From NCBI GenBank assembly GCA_020086605.1, contig JACBWW010000046.1, forward strand, positions 1,386,504 through 1,450,503: a stretch of 64,000 bases of DNA, in the 5' to 3' direction. The position numbers and the translations under genes are program-made. Source of the DNA: Lanius collurio. Taxonomy: Eukaryota > Chordata > Aves > Passeriformes > Laniidae. Positions 1 through 12,447 of this stretch are shown here, in pieces. The notes under the pieces are model-generated. The model had not been told where the DNA came from, did not search any database, and saw only the letters and a program-made list of their open reading frames with translations. Within the stretch, counting starts at the first letter, position 1. Each line of letters opens with the position of its first letter.

Positions 1-715
1 TTCTAAAGTGATCTATTTTTTTTCTCTTTTTTTTTATGAAGTTCAGAGGGTTTTAGTGCTGTTTCATAGCTCAGGTGTTTTCCCAGCTTCTGGAGGAAAA
101 AAAAAATTGCTTTTGGGGGAAGAGGCATTTCTAAGATGGTGACAGGTACCTTTGGGTGGGATGCTGTTCCTGTGCAGAGGATCTTTACACACAAATGTTC
201 CTCTCCTTGGAATAAAAGGACAGGATTTATGTCTGCTGTATGCAGAGATTTTTGGAAACATAAAGTCAGAGGTTTTGTATAGTCTAGGACACACAGCTGC
301 TCTCTTTTTTGAATGAATGTCCTATTTTTCTCTGCTTTGAGTTGCATGTTGGTAACACCTCAGAGAAAGGCTTTTATTGGAGAGCATTTTTATCGTTTGC
401 TGTTCTGTTTGTTGCTTTATTTCTTACAGGTAATGAAAAAATACTCCTTTGGACCTTCTCATTCTCACATGGTGTTATCTCTCTGTGCAGCAGAGAGATG
501 TAATAGAGTCTGCAAAATGTCAGAGTGAAATAAAACATACAGGGAAGTTACCTTAGCGCAGGGATTGTTGTACACATCGGAGAAATGGGACATTTATTTA
601 TTAATATAGGGTTTTGTCTACCCTGCAGGGTGAGGATACAAAGAGAAGTTTTGTCTAAAAACATTCAATCCATTTGGAGTGTTTGAGATTTTCATAGAAA
701 ACTGTTAAACTATTT
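1..715. other. AT-rich unique sequence, no gene seen
   Basis: The stretch has short T tracts near its start and several short open frames on both strands. None shows a recognisable domain or splice-flanked coding pattern. I see no repeat family in it. Confidence 0.6.
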
Positions 716-1146
716 TTGTTTTGTGGTATCAGATTACTCTGGGTTTTGGTTGTTTGTGGGTTTGTTTGGTTTAAGTTTTTTATTTTTTTTATTGTTTGGG
801 GTTTTTGTTTGAGTTTTTGTGGGTTTTTTTTCCTTTTTTTATGTTTTTGGTGGTTTTTTGTTTGTTTGATTTGGCTTCTTTGTTCTTGTTTGTTGGGGTT
901 TTTTTTTGTTCAATTGATAATACTCTCAGTGAGTTTTTTTCAGTTTTGTTCTTTGTTTTAATTTTGGGGTTTTTTTTGGGTTTTTTGGGGGGTTTTTTTT
1001 GGTTTTTTTTGTTTGTTTGTTTTTTTTGTTTGTTTGGTTGGTTGGTTTTTGGTTTGTTTTTTTGGTTTTTTGTTTGTTTTTGTTTTTTTTTTTTTGTTTG
1101 TTTGTTTTTTGTTTTTTTGTTTTTGTTTTTGTTTTTGTTTTTTTTT
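716..1146. repeat. G/T-only low-complexity block (T runs broken by G)
   Basis: This block is made almost entirely of T runs interrupted by one to six G, with TTTG and GGTT steps. From 962 to 1146 there are 185 consecutive bases with no A and no C. Hydrophobic frames rich in Phe, Leu, Trp and Cys read through it on the plus strand, and Lys/Asn/Gln/Thr-rich frames on the minus strand. These follow from the base composition and are not evidence of a gene. It may have grown by slippage from a TTTG-type simple repeat or an old poly(A) tail on the other strand. Its origin is not visible. Confidence 0.93.
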
Positions 1147-2311
1147 CAATGGCTGCCGTGCTGGGGCAGAAATGTTTTTCCCGTCGTTTGAAAACAAGGA
1201 CATGCCATGAGTACAGGAGGAAATAAATTGAAAACAAACAGAAGGAGACTCAGACATGCCTCAGTCTGTGCTGAGCCTGTGCAATGCATGGCCAGGAGCA
1301 TGGAGTCAGTCAGGATGGACTTTTCCAAGGGCTCCTGTGTGAGACACAATTGGCTGGATGGGCAATCCCTGCAGTGTCAGACTCCTGGGGAGGATCACAG
1401 CCCGTGGCTGCATCCAGGGAGGGGAATCCTTCGATCTGGAGTGATGAGAAGCACCCCCTGTGCCAGTTTAAACTCATCTGGCTGCACCAGTTCTTGTTAT
1501 TTCCTTTTGCTCTGGGGCATATTCTTAGTGCAGATCTAAAATGGGAGATGAATATTCCCTTTTGTGTCTGTATCCTCTGTTGTTCCCTCTGAAGGAGAAA
1601 AGTGTTGAGGATCCCTTACTTATTTTTAATAGAAATCTTAATTTTCATGGTGGTTTGCTGTAATTCAAACCACTCCACCTGCCAGGCTGGTGAGAGGCAG
1701 TTGTACACTGCTTTTTGCTGAACTTCTCACCATAAAGGTAGCTCGAGGCTGTGTCAAAGATTAACCTGCTCAGGGGACTCCAGAGAGATGGAGCTGGAAA
1801 GGGTGAAAAGCAGCTGGGTTTTGGTGTGGATTTTTTTTAATGTCTCCATTATCTTTTATATTAAAAGCTTCTAGCACCTGCTGTCTTTAAAAGATCTTTT
1901 GATCTTAAATTCTGGGGACTTGGGGGCTTTAAGAGCACAGGCTGTCAAAGTGCTACTTACAGGAACTCCAGGGAATTTTACAAACAAAAACAGAAAAAAA
2001 ACCAAGCAAAAACTGGCAGAGGGGTTGAGTGATTTGTGATGGCTTTTGTCTTGATACAATTTTAACTTGCTTCAAAATATTTACATGAAAACTGATTAAT
2101 ATCCCTAAATTTCTTATTATTTTTGTTCAGATGTCACATCCTGTATGCAAGAAGAGTATATAACATGCTTTTACTGAATTTACAATTTATTGGGCCTTTT
2201 TCCTTTAAGGAAGTGACTGAATGTTGAACTTCAGGAAGAATTATAAAGTAATAAAAAGACCCTTTCTGGATATAGACTTATCTATCTCTACATGTTCCTT
2301 CAAAGACCATT
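1147..2311. other. Unique sequence, no gene seen
   Basis: A mixed-composition stretch begins abruptly at the end of the G/T block. Overlapping frames of about 100 codons occur on the plus strand between 1207 and 1592. They have no recognisable domain and no sign of constraint that I can judge from one sequence. Confidence 0.55.
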
Positions 2312-2376
2312 GAATTATGGAATGGTTGGGTTAGAAAGGATGTTAAAATCATCCAGTTCCAACCCGTGGCATGGAT
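2312..2376 (-). mobile_element. CR1 LINE fragment, 3' end
   Basis: On the plus strand this reads as the reverse complement of the CR1 3' untranslated end. A degraded form of the usual ATAGAATGGTTTGGGTTGG signature is followed by an AAGGA...ATCATC...AGTTCCAACCC series. Only about 65 bp remains, so this is a severely truncated, non-coding copy on the minus strand. The match is from memory of the family consensus and the copy is diverged. Confidence 0.75.
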
Positions 2377-2476
2377 ACAAATATAAGTTAATTTTAAGGG
2401 GTTGTGTATATATACACACTCAAATGTATATCCCAATCATACACTTAATTTTTCTGCAGGTTGGTGGATGTGTATG

Positions 2477-2505
2477 TGTATATATATAAATATATATATA
2501 TATAT
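2477..2505. repeat. TA dinucleotide microsatellite
   Basis: An imperfect (TA)n tract follows a short TGTATG stretch. It lies about 100 bp past the CR1 fragment at 2312. Confidence 0.85.
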
Positions 2506-5500
2506 TTGCATTTACACATCCATGTGCACCCTGGTTTTGAAGCACTTGTAGCACCTCCAGTTTAGCTGGGAGTAATATTTTCTGTCACACTTAAAAGCTG
2601 AATTGAATTTATTTCTAAGAGTTGAACCTGAAGGATCTCTCTTGAACTGTGGAGCTGAAATTGGACCAAAAATATTGTTTTCTGTAAAGATCAGTTTTTT
2701 TCTGGTTTCTAATTCATCAGGGCTTCACACCACCCCCACATTCTCCTGTCTTATTTTTTCTGCTTAGTTCCAGGAGGCTTTCAAGTGTCTGAAAAAACAG
2801 CTTGGGGAACTGTTGAAGCTTTGCCTCCCTTGTTTCTCTACCTGTATGATTTGACCATGGGGTTTTTTCTTTTCTTTTTTTCATTCTGACCACTTCAGTC
2901 ACTCAGTGCTGACAGTGTAACTTTTCTCTGCTCACATTTAATTTGTGTTGAAATGTGGATGTTGGAGATGTTTGACTTATGTCCCTCCAGATGTATGAGC
3001 AGAATTTTCAGTGTGCCATATGGGAGCACAGAAACACGAGACATAAAGCTTTATTAACCTTTCAACAGAAAATTTAAGTTGTTATTGAACACTTTGTCAT
3101 CAAAGCAACCCAAACTACAACATTTTTTTACAAGAGCATGGAGTATAAAAGAAGTAATTCTGGGCAGTTGATTACTTTTTATTTGTGTGACATTATGACC
3201 ATGACTTTCTACCTCGGTGCTCTCTGGTGGATCATTCTGGGTTTAGCATTGGTTTTGGTCCAATTACCCCAGCAGAAAAATGAAAACACAAAGCAGAGCC
3301 AAAGAAGGACCCCATGAGCAGAGATTGTCTGGAATTACACCAAAAGCCAGGCACGTGGCACACACAGCACACACTTGTCACCCTGGGAGGGAGAGGGAAA
3401 ACAAGAAAAAGCAAATTGATTTCTTATATAGAATACATGAATTCTTTATTTACTCCACAGCAGTGGTTGCTGAGATGTCACCAGTGCTTCACAGAGCCAG
3501 CATTCAAATTGCACACATTGAATTTACTCCAGTGGGTCACATCTGCAACTGCAAAAACAGAGCCTGACGCCTCCTAATTGATTTCCCTCTCTTGTGAGGT
3601 TGTTGGGCCTTGTTTTACTGCTATCAACATCTTTTCAACAATAGTTACATTGGAGAGTTTTTAAGTCTATCACAGATTTTCTCCAAAAACAGTGACTTAT
3701 AATTTAATTTTAGTCAACTGTTCAAGTCATGTCAATCATGCCCAGTGCTGCCTTTGAAAACGATGTCCCAGGGCTTACCTTACCAAGCAGGAGGTTTTGA
3801 TAAGATTGTTGAAAGCAGAAATTAATATCAAGACTTTTTTCCCCCCAGGGGTAAAATGTGTCACACCTTTATTTTGATGCCACATATTCCTGTCATCATT
3901 TTATTATTTGATCCAGTTATTTCAGCTGAACAAAAGACATGAAAAATCCACTAAGGACTCCATAAATGGCCCTTGTACCATAACCAGAATATCCTGGAAA
4001 TATCTATTTCATTTTGCCTTTGACTGTTTCATTAATGCATACAGAACTTGTCAAAAAAAATGTCAGACCTTAAAAAAATCTAAAGCCAGGTTTTCAGGTG
4101 GCCAATAGGAAATGAATATTTAACATCAAAACAAAGGCAGAAGAGGATAAATCGATAACCTCTGACAAATAACTTAGAGTCTAGAGAGACTCTTAATACA
4201 TGTTGTTAGTCACTGTAGCACCACAAATAAACATGAAGTTCCCCATTTAGTATCCAAATTATTTTGGATAATAAATCATGAAAGATAGTTTCCTGGAAAG
4301 TTGTTTGTAAAGACAGTAGGAAAGCAGAATATTCTGTGTACAGCTGACAGATGCACTGTCTGCTTTTTGATTTTGTTTATTTATTCTTTCTCTCCCCTTG
4401 CTGGAACTCTGGAGAATATACAGTATATCCTGCAGCACAAATCCCAGTGAAAAATGTTGATACTGACTGCATTCCAGTGCAGGCAAAGCATGCTGTAAAT
4501 AATGGTCTTCCTTTTTTCCCCACCTCTTTATTAGCTCCTTTCCAGTGCTGACTCTATCAGAGCACTTTTGTGTCAGTACCTATAAATTATTGCCACATCC
4601 CATTGATCTGATAATGAGCAATGATGTATTTAAATCTCAGCTTTGCTTCAGAAGTGTGTGCTGCATGTTTTTATTGCCAGAATTCCCTTACTGAGAGGCT
4701 GAGCTCATTAAAAACCAGTGAGACTGGAAACCCCAGGCTGGAGCCTCCCCCTTTCTCCCATCCCTATTCCAGCACAGACTTTCATAAAATGGGATTCAGC
4801 TTTAGTAGAAGTTTCCTGGCTGCTGTGGGGGCTCTCAACTGCTCTGAGCCACCATGGAGATGAGGGTAAGGCAGGAGTGCCTCCACCTCCAGATAATTCT
4901 TAGGACAAGGGCTTAACTCTTCACTTTCTCCTCCTAAAGACACTCCCTGAGCAAAGTTTGGGTATTTCTGCTTTGTTTTGGATTATTTATTTATATCCTG
5001 TGGCAGTTGCTGTCCTTTGGCTTTGCTGTTTAATACTTTGCTAATTATTTGGCTTGGAAAGGACTTTAAGGGTCTCGAGGTCAGTGTCTGTAAATGCTCT
5101 CAGTTTCTGCCCATAGCTCATTATATGAAGGTATTAGAAAGGTGGTCAGACCTTGTCTTTGACTTTGACACTTGAGGAGAAAACATGCACATAATGTCAA
5201 AAGAGTTCCTTTTGACTTTGTGCAGACACACACGCAACTTCTCATTGTTATGCTTGAGAAGAAAACTCAAAACACTTCAGTAGTTCAGACATATTATTTT
5301 GTCAAGTCCTTACTCTGTCTTGTTGACAGAATACATTTTCTCAAAAGCTGAAATCATTCTGTCAAGGAAACTTATTTTGTGCAATAATCCTGCTTGTTGA
5401 CAAATGTTCAAAAGGGAAAAAAATATTCAATTATTCTGGGAATGTTCTGCCTGGTATCTCCAGGTTTATTTATTTTGCCATGGGAAAGAATGGTTATTAG

Positions 5501-8500
5501 TTTGTAGGTGAACTATCCAGGCCTCGATGTAATGAAAGAAAAATGTATCTTCCTTATACGTGCGTGAGTGTGCTTTAGGGGAAGCTTTCTTCAAAGAATG
5601 TTCAATTTTAGGTCACATTCCAAATGACTGATCAGCAGTGGAGGACAGGCAGGGTGTGTGTCAAGGGAGAGGAGGAAGGATGAGCAGAGCCCAGACATAT
5701 CTGTCATGTGTGTCAAGCAACCCCCAAAAAGGGAGACACATTTTCAACTGGATTCATCTTAGTAGCTCCATATATATCTAAGAAAAGTATGAGAATGATA
5801 AAAAACATTTGCATTTCTACTTGCCTTCCCTCTATGGCCTCCAAATCACATTGGTTCCAGTTTAGGAAGGTGAATTCCTGAGCTTTGTTCTGAGTTTTGG
5901 GTTTGGTTTTATTTTTTTTTTCAACTCGAGGAATGCTGAAAACAAGCCTGATTTACTCTGATGAGTGACAGGAGCACTGTGAACACCTCAATATTAAAAT
6001 TGAGTGCACTGAACCCTGTGGAAGGGTCCCATGGAAGGATATTTATGCAAGGCACCACAAAGAGCTTAAGTGTCACCTTTGCCTTTTGGTTTTGGGTGGC
6101 ATTGGTGACAAACTTGCACTAATTTGGGTGGGTTAGAAATAATCTTTTGACTCTCCAGGGACTCTTAATGGAATTTAAACTTTTGACTTTTTTAAGGAAC
6201 TTTGAAAAGAACCTGTTGGGCATTATAGGATGTCAGGGGAGAATGTTAAACTTCTTTTGATGGTGTTTTTATGAGCTCTCATTGAAGCCTTTTGTTTAAA
6301 ATTTAGTCTAATGAGCATTACTTTAATAACTAACCCATATAAACTCTCACTGCTTGTAACTGTGTCCTCTCCACTGTCCCTGTAAAGTGACAGTGATGTC
6401 TCTGTGCTTGTGCTCCATTTCTCCTTCTGTTTTCACCAATAAACCTTCACTCAGCCCTATAACCTGGGCCTGCAGGAACTTATTCTGGTGATCTTTGGGT
6501 ATGGTCAGCTTTCCTTTGTTCTCTAGACTCCTCTAAGTAAAACAAAATCAGTGATTTGGTTTTGGATAATGATCCTTGTCCATTAATTGATACCCCCATA
6601 AGTTTTCATTCTTTAATAGTGCAGCTACTTTTTAATTGTGTTTCAGCTTATTCTATTGCTCCCTGCTGTATTGTCTGCCACATTAGTTTAAACAGAATAG
6701 TGGGGTTTTTTTTTTTTTTCCTTTTCCTACCTTTCGTTCATTCTATTGATTTATCAGTCCTTTGTAGTCTTACTGCCAATTGTCTTGATCTCTTTAATTC
6801 CTAATATACAGCATTTTTGTCATACATTAAAAAGGTGTCAGTCTATCGGATTTTGCATTCAAAGGAAATTCAGATTTTTGAAATAATAAGCCTTGTGTTA
6901 GAACTTATGCTTCTTTGACACCTTTAGATCAAAGAGAAAAGCAACAGGGTTTTTAATAGATACCTTTAGATGTAAATCATATTAAAAGATTAAGCAAAAG
7001 TGGAGCAGTCCTGACTTTCCCTTTCAGAGAGGCAGCCTCTCTATTTACTAGATTCATCTCACATCTCAGAACAGGTTTCACACCTGAACATACTCAGCAG
7101 AGAGTCTGAACAACATCATGGTTGTGTTTTCACCTACACACATGAAGTTTGAAGACTTCATTTGGGTAGAACTTATCAGGTAGGAGACATTTTTCAATTC
7201 TTTGAGCTGGGGTGAGATTTTACCAAGAAGATGAGGATGAGTGTTACTGACTCAGAGTTATGGGTTTGATGTGTCAGGTACCTTCCCTGCAGTCAGCCAG
7301 CAGATCCAGAGCATTTCTGTGGTGAATGTGCTGCATTCCTGGGTGAGAGAAACTTCATCTGGACTTTTCCAGTGTCAACAGAGGTTGGATGCACCTGCAC
7401 TTTGACATCTCTTTTCCAAACATGCCATTCTCAAAGCTGGTAATACCTGCTCTGAGCTTTCAGTTACCATGTTTTTTTTTAATTCAGCATCTTTAGCCTT
7501 ATTCCCATTTCTCTGATGAGAGGAGTTGCTGACTTTGTGCTCTCAAGGTGCTCATGGTGGAGGAAAAGGCTTTATTGCCAGTGGCATTGATTCATGTGGT
7601 GTATCATTTAGAGGCCCCTTGTAAATTGAAGCCTTCTATTTCTGGTTTGTTCTCCAAAGTAATGAAAGATTAAACTCAAATTTATAATTTAAGGGAATGG
7701 CTGTTAAGTTCATTTAGCCAATAGAGTGTCTACAGAGGCACCAAGGAAACTTTTCACTATTTGAAGTCAAGATAAACATGAACACACCTAAGTAGTCCTA
7801 GCTGATAATAAATCATTCAAAAATATCATTCTAAGTCATCACAGTGGTTTATCATAAGTGTTATCAGTTTATTTTTAACACCTTTAGAAATGACCATCCT
7901 CTTTCATAAGGTGGTTAAATTACAGAGTTGTGGTTGTATAGGAGGGCTGGGGAACCTGTAAATGGACATTTCTCAGCTTAATGGCTATGATGTTGCTGCA
8001 GCCCTAATGCATGAGGCTCCATTCATTCTATTCTTTCTGTCACTTCATTCTCTAGGAACTTGCCATTAGTGTTTTATTCTTTTTCTCTGCTCAGTCTTAT
8101 AAATGTGATATATACAGTGTCTTAGGAGAAAGCATTTTCTCCTGAGAATAATTAAACAATAAAATCATCAGACTGAAAGAAATCTGCAGTCCAGCACTGT
8201 ACTCAGACCAGGGTCAGCTAACAATAATTGCTCAGAAATTTTAAAGATCAGAACATGGTGTAGGGGTTGTGGTGGTGATTTGTTGGTTGTTTTTAATTAA
8301 CTGAACTCTATGGAATACAATGTGTTCACTAAAACCACCAAATTTTTATGGCTTATTTGCTAGGTGCATTATGAGATTTAGTACAGTACAGTTTTCACAC
8401 CATGTTTGTGAGTAGTTTTGGAAGGCAGACTGATAAACCAATGAAGACGAATTGGTTTGTGGTATTATAAAAACTGCCCATCAGCTGTGATCCACTACAG

Positions 8501-10892
8501 CATCATTAAGAAAGATAAAAAGCAATTGTCTATCCAAATCTTTGGTTTAACTTAAAGGCAATTTTTATTCTGCACCAGATTACATTTTATATGATACATT
8601 AGAATGGCATGAGGCATTAGATAACCTTTATCAAATAAAGTATTTGCTCAGACAATTTATTAAACCATCTTTTTCTCTTCAGAGGTAAGACATTTCTTTT
8701 TCTCACGTCATAAAAATACATGAAAATTGTGTAAAAGTTTTAATTTAAGACTAGTAGAGCAAGCAAATTATCTATTAGGGATTGCAGTTTTCTATCAAGC
8801 CACAACAGGTCAGAGCTACATATCAATAAGTTCCCTTTTTTTGGCCTTGCAGAGGGGTCCAGACTCTCCTCTTTGTTAGCTGTGAATTGTCACATCTTTT
8901 GTAACTGAAGTCTTTATTATTGCTGGAATTAGACATAAATGTGTTTGAATTATCCTGCTGGCATTTTGCTGACAAGTTGATGTGTGCTGTGTAGGGTTTG
9001 AAGAGATGTAGAAAAAAGACCTTAAGAAACTGAGTACCCCAAAACCACTGATCATGTTATCAGTGAGAGGAAGTTTTACACTTTTTAGCCAAACTCAGCT
9101 CTGTTTAAACTTTAGAGTGGGAAGTGCAGCATCTCTCACATCCAGTCTGGAGGGAGTGTGGAGTGCACTAAGGGTGTCTGTCCTCAGCTCCTCACTCTGC
9201 TCTCTGATTTCCAAACCTCTGCTAAGCTCTGGTGGCCGTGACTTCTCTGTATTTTGTGCCACATCTGTGGATTGATGCATCCATCAGAGCTCTGAAACTG
9301 GCAAATCTCCATTGTCCCTCTCAGCTCCATAATACCACTGAGGTGTAGGTTACTCAGAAGGGGAAATTTGGACATGGTTGCCATTGCCATAAAAGCTGGG
9401 AAGGTCACAGAGGGCCCAGTACTTGACTTCTCATCACAAAATGATGATGTGGCCACTCCTGTGCATTCCTTTAGACTCAGTGTCTTTTGATTCATCAAGA
9501 AATGATAAAGGAAATCTACAGGTTGGTGCTGTTTCTTATCAGTTCTTCAATTGTTGTAGTGAATTTGGAAAAGCACAGCTGCCAACAGCAAGAAATTGCA
9601 GCCTGGCATTGTGTGAGCAGTGATCTCCTCTGCAAAGGGAGCTGTAACACTTCAGGCCTCTCATTGCTTCCTCCCACATTATTCTTGAGTTCTTTGCCTC
9701 TGCTCCTGACTGTTCTGAGCTGTGCCATCATCTGTTAGAGAGTGAACAGGAGCCAAGCAGTGCTGAAGCTGGGATTTTGGCAAAAACCTCCCTGGGGGGT
9801 TTGGTCTTTTCTTTCTCTTAGCTGGACTTGGTTCAGCCATGCAAAAAACACATGACTGCTTCTCCTTATCTTCTCCATCACTAATTAATGTACATTGCAA
9901 CAGCTCTGAGGGAAACCACGTGTTTGAAATAAAACCTCTGGGTCAAAATTCGAGTTTCAGACAAAAAACTTTTGGATTCAGACTAAGTTATGGGTGCAGT
10001 ACTCCCAGAAAACCAATATAGACAGATTGCAATATCCTGTCATGCAGGATACCTCATCAGGACCTCCTCCACCACTAGGAGAGGTTGTAAAGCTCAGCTG
10101 AACCATTCCTAGGCTAACTTAAAGATATATTTCACTTCGTGCTTCATTTTCTCACACCTAGATTATAAATGTTCACCTCAACTATCTTATAGTATTTCTT
10201 CCAGCATACTGAAAATGTCATTTGCCATCACTTCAGTTCCGAATTTGTGACTAAAAAGATAAGAAAAAAGTGATACAAACTCATTTGAGAAGGGACCTGT
10301 TTTTCAAATTCCAAATTGCCCAATATTTTGGCCACCACCTTGAAGTATAATAATTCTAAAGCATTTGAGTCAGCAGGTGGAGAGTTTAGAGTAGCCCTAT
10401 ATTAAAGAGTAAGCAATTTTCAACCATTACTACAGTGAACTGCTATTCAGCTGTAATATATGGAAAATAAGTAAAATAATTCACTTGTGTAATACCTGAA
10501 TTGCATTTTAAAGTTTAACATCTCAGCAGTTTTATGAGAAGGGAAGTATTATGTGATAAATTGAATACCTGGTGATAATTAGAAGATGTGCTTAACTCTA
10601 CCATTAGATCAACTTTCTTCTTCAGAAGCCTCTTACTCCAAATTTGTGTATTGAATGAGAAAAGTCAGGCCTGTTCAGATGTCCCTGAGAGAAAGACCCC
10701 ATGAGTGTTGCTGAGATCTTCACAAAAGCAGCTGCAGTTCTCAATACAATCCTGGTGGAAATAGTCCCTCACACATTAAAGTGAAAAACGAGCCAATAGT
10801 GCAGCCACTGTGAGAGGGAAGTCCTGAAAGTTTCAGGGCCCCATCACTCACAGGTAAAATTGTCACTTGGAAAGAAAATTACTCTGCTTTTC
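2506..10892. other. Long AT-rich stretch without a supportable gene
   Basis: More than 8 kb of mostly unique, AT-rich DNA. Frames stay below about 105 codons and none shows a recognisable domain. A T run lies at 6706-6719. Around 5050-5085 there is a weak resemblance to the CR1 3' end, too short and diverged to call. I see no RNA gene, microsatellite of note or intact transposon. Confidence 0.6.
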
Positions 10893-10922
10893 CATATATA
10901 TATATTTATTTATTATTATTTT
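10893..10922. repeat. TA / TTA simple repeat
   Basis: A short run of TA dinucleotides passes into TTTA and TTA units. It lies about 60 bp before a CR1 fragment. Confidence 0.75.
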
Positions 10923-10984
10923 TACTGTTGAGTCTACTGTTCTTTTCTGCTTGTCTACAATCCTTGGACAAAGATACCTAGACA

Positions 10985-11155
10985 GGTTTGGGTTGGAAGT
11001 GACCTTAAAGTCACCTTGTTCCAGCCCCTGCCATGGGCAGGGACACCTCCCACCATCCCAGGCTGCTCCAAACCCTGCCCAGCCTGGCCTTGGGCACTGC
11101 CAGGGATCCAGGGGCAGCCACAGCTGCTCTGGGCAACCTCTTCCTCCTTCACCTT
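10985..11155 (-). mobile_element. CR1 LINE fragment, 3' region
   Basis: About 170 bp match the reverse complement of the CR1 3' region in order. The visible blocks are GGTTTGGGTTGGAAGTGACC, TTCCAGCCCCTGCCATGGGC, a CACCTCCCACCATCCCAGGCTG block, CAGCCTGGCCTTGGGCACT and CTGCTCTGGGCAACCTCTTC. The copy is 5'-truncated with no reverse transcriptase sequence, so it is a dead insertion on the minus strand. It is more GC-rich than its surroundings, as expected for CR1. It is the best-preserved CR1 piece in the window. Confidence 0.92.
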
Positions 11156-12127
11156 AGTGAAGAAAACCAGAAGTGGTTAAATTGCAAAACTTCACTGAAA
11201 AAGTTCACCTGAAATAGGATAGATTTTGGCAGAGAAAATAGAACTCATCAGGAGATTCTCCTAATTATGCTTCCAGATTTAATAGAGAATTAAATTTGCA
11301 GGAGTTTATATGATGATAACAAAGTTCACCAGGGCAGTTCTGAAGATTCTGTTCCATGCATATTCCATACATGAGGACCATAAGTGATACTGAACTTAAA
11401 TGTTGAAGCAGACTGTCCAAACCAGTGGTTCTACCAATGATTTTTTTTTTCCCAAACTTTCAGAGATTAAAATTTAAGACATGTGAAAAAACTGCCTATG
11501 AAGGTATTATTCAAAAAGCTTCCTCAGCAATTTTTTCTCCTCAGTCTACCCTTAGATATTATAAAAGAATAAATAAATTGAGCATATTTATTCTGTTCAC
11601 TTTGAAGATTTCCAGAGAAATTTGTACAAAGGAAGACATGTTCAAAATAATTTAATGGTATCTGGATTTCCCTGATGCTGAGCTGCTACAGATGTCATTC
11701 CAATGTGTGTGCAAAACAGGTTTCTTGACAGGTGTGCTTTTTTCTCTCACATTGCAAGAAAATGCACATTAACAAATTAGACAATCTTTGTATGAAACAT
11801 CAGACACAATTGGGGGGTTTCTGAGGATGATAAATTTCTTTTTGGTCTAACATCTGGATCTCATTACTTCAGTAGCTTTTCCTCAGTGATGGAAACATTG
11901 TCTAATGTGCACCTTCTGTCAGGTTGATTGGTTTAAATGTTTGTTTGGGAGAAGAAAGTATAACCTTTTAGTGCTGTATTTCTACAGCTTGAATCTGTTA
12001 TGGTATTGCCTAGGTAGGAAGCAAAAGTGTTTTTAAATTCTGGGGAGCAGATGGTTCTAAAAACTTGTAGAGATTACTATTTTCCACCAATTTTAGGCCA
12101 AGTGCAAGGATTTATTCCTGGTGGTGT
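11156..12127. other. Unique sequence, no gene seen
   Basis: AT-rich DNA between two CR1 copies. A frame of 76 codons at 11425-11655 has no recognisable domain. No repeat or RNA gene is seen. Confidence 0.55.
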
Positions 12128-12193
12128 AAAAAAAAAAAAAAAACCAAAAAAACCCAACCAAACAAAAAAACCCAACCAAACAAAAAACCCCAC
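12128..12193. repeat. A/C-only simple repeat
   Basis: This tract has 66 consecutive bases with no G and no T. It starts with a long A run, then an 18-base unit of A7 followed by CCCAACCAAAC, present twice and then decaying. On the other strand it resembles the G/T block at 716-1146. It sits about 45 bp upstream of a plus-strand CR1 fragment. Confidence 0.92.
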
Positions 12194-12237
12194 TCAGTTA
12201 AAAAAAAGAAGATCGAAATGCCAATAAAATATCCCAA

Positions 12238-12447
12238 ATAATGGCACGAAGCAGTGTCAGGGAGGTTTAGGCTGGAAATCAGGGCAAGGCTCTTCCCCCA
12301 GAGGGTGGTTGGGCACTGAACAGGAGCCCAGGGAATGGGCACTGGGCTCCTGCTGGAATTATTGGGGCTGTCCTGAGCAGGGCCAGGAGTTGGATTTTGA
12401 TGATTCTGGTGAATCTCTTGCAATTTAGGCTGCTCTGTGATTCTGTA
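12238..12447 (+). mobile_element. CR1 LINE fragment with 3' end
   Basis: About 210 bp match CR1 on the plus strand: an AGGTTTAGGCTGGAAATCAG block, AGAGGGTGGTTGGGCACTGA, CAGGAGCCCAGGGAATGGGC, GGCCAGGAGTTGGATTTTGA and a terminal CTGTGATTCTG. It reaches the family's characteristic 3' end. The wording resembles the CR1 copies common in songbirds. It is 5'-truncated and non-coding. Confidence 0.87.

Noticed and set aside
716..1257. Frames of 75-131 codons, hydrophobic on plus and Lys/Asn-rich on minus
   Set aside because: They simply translate the G/T low-complexity block; residue content follows base composition, with no membrane-protein architecture or domain.
5045..5090. Possible additional CR1 3' fragment (TTGGCTTGGAAAGGACTTTA)
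   Set aside because: Only about 40 bases resemble the family and the usual ATTCTATG terminus and downstream blocks are missing.
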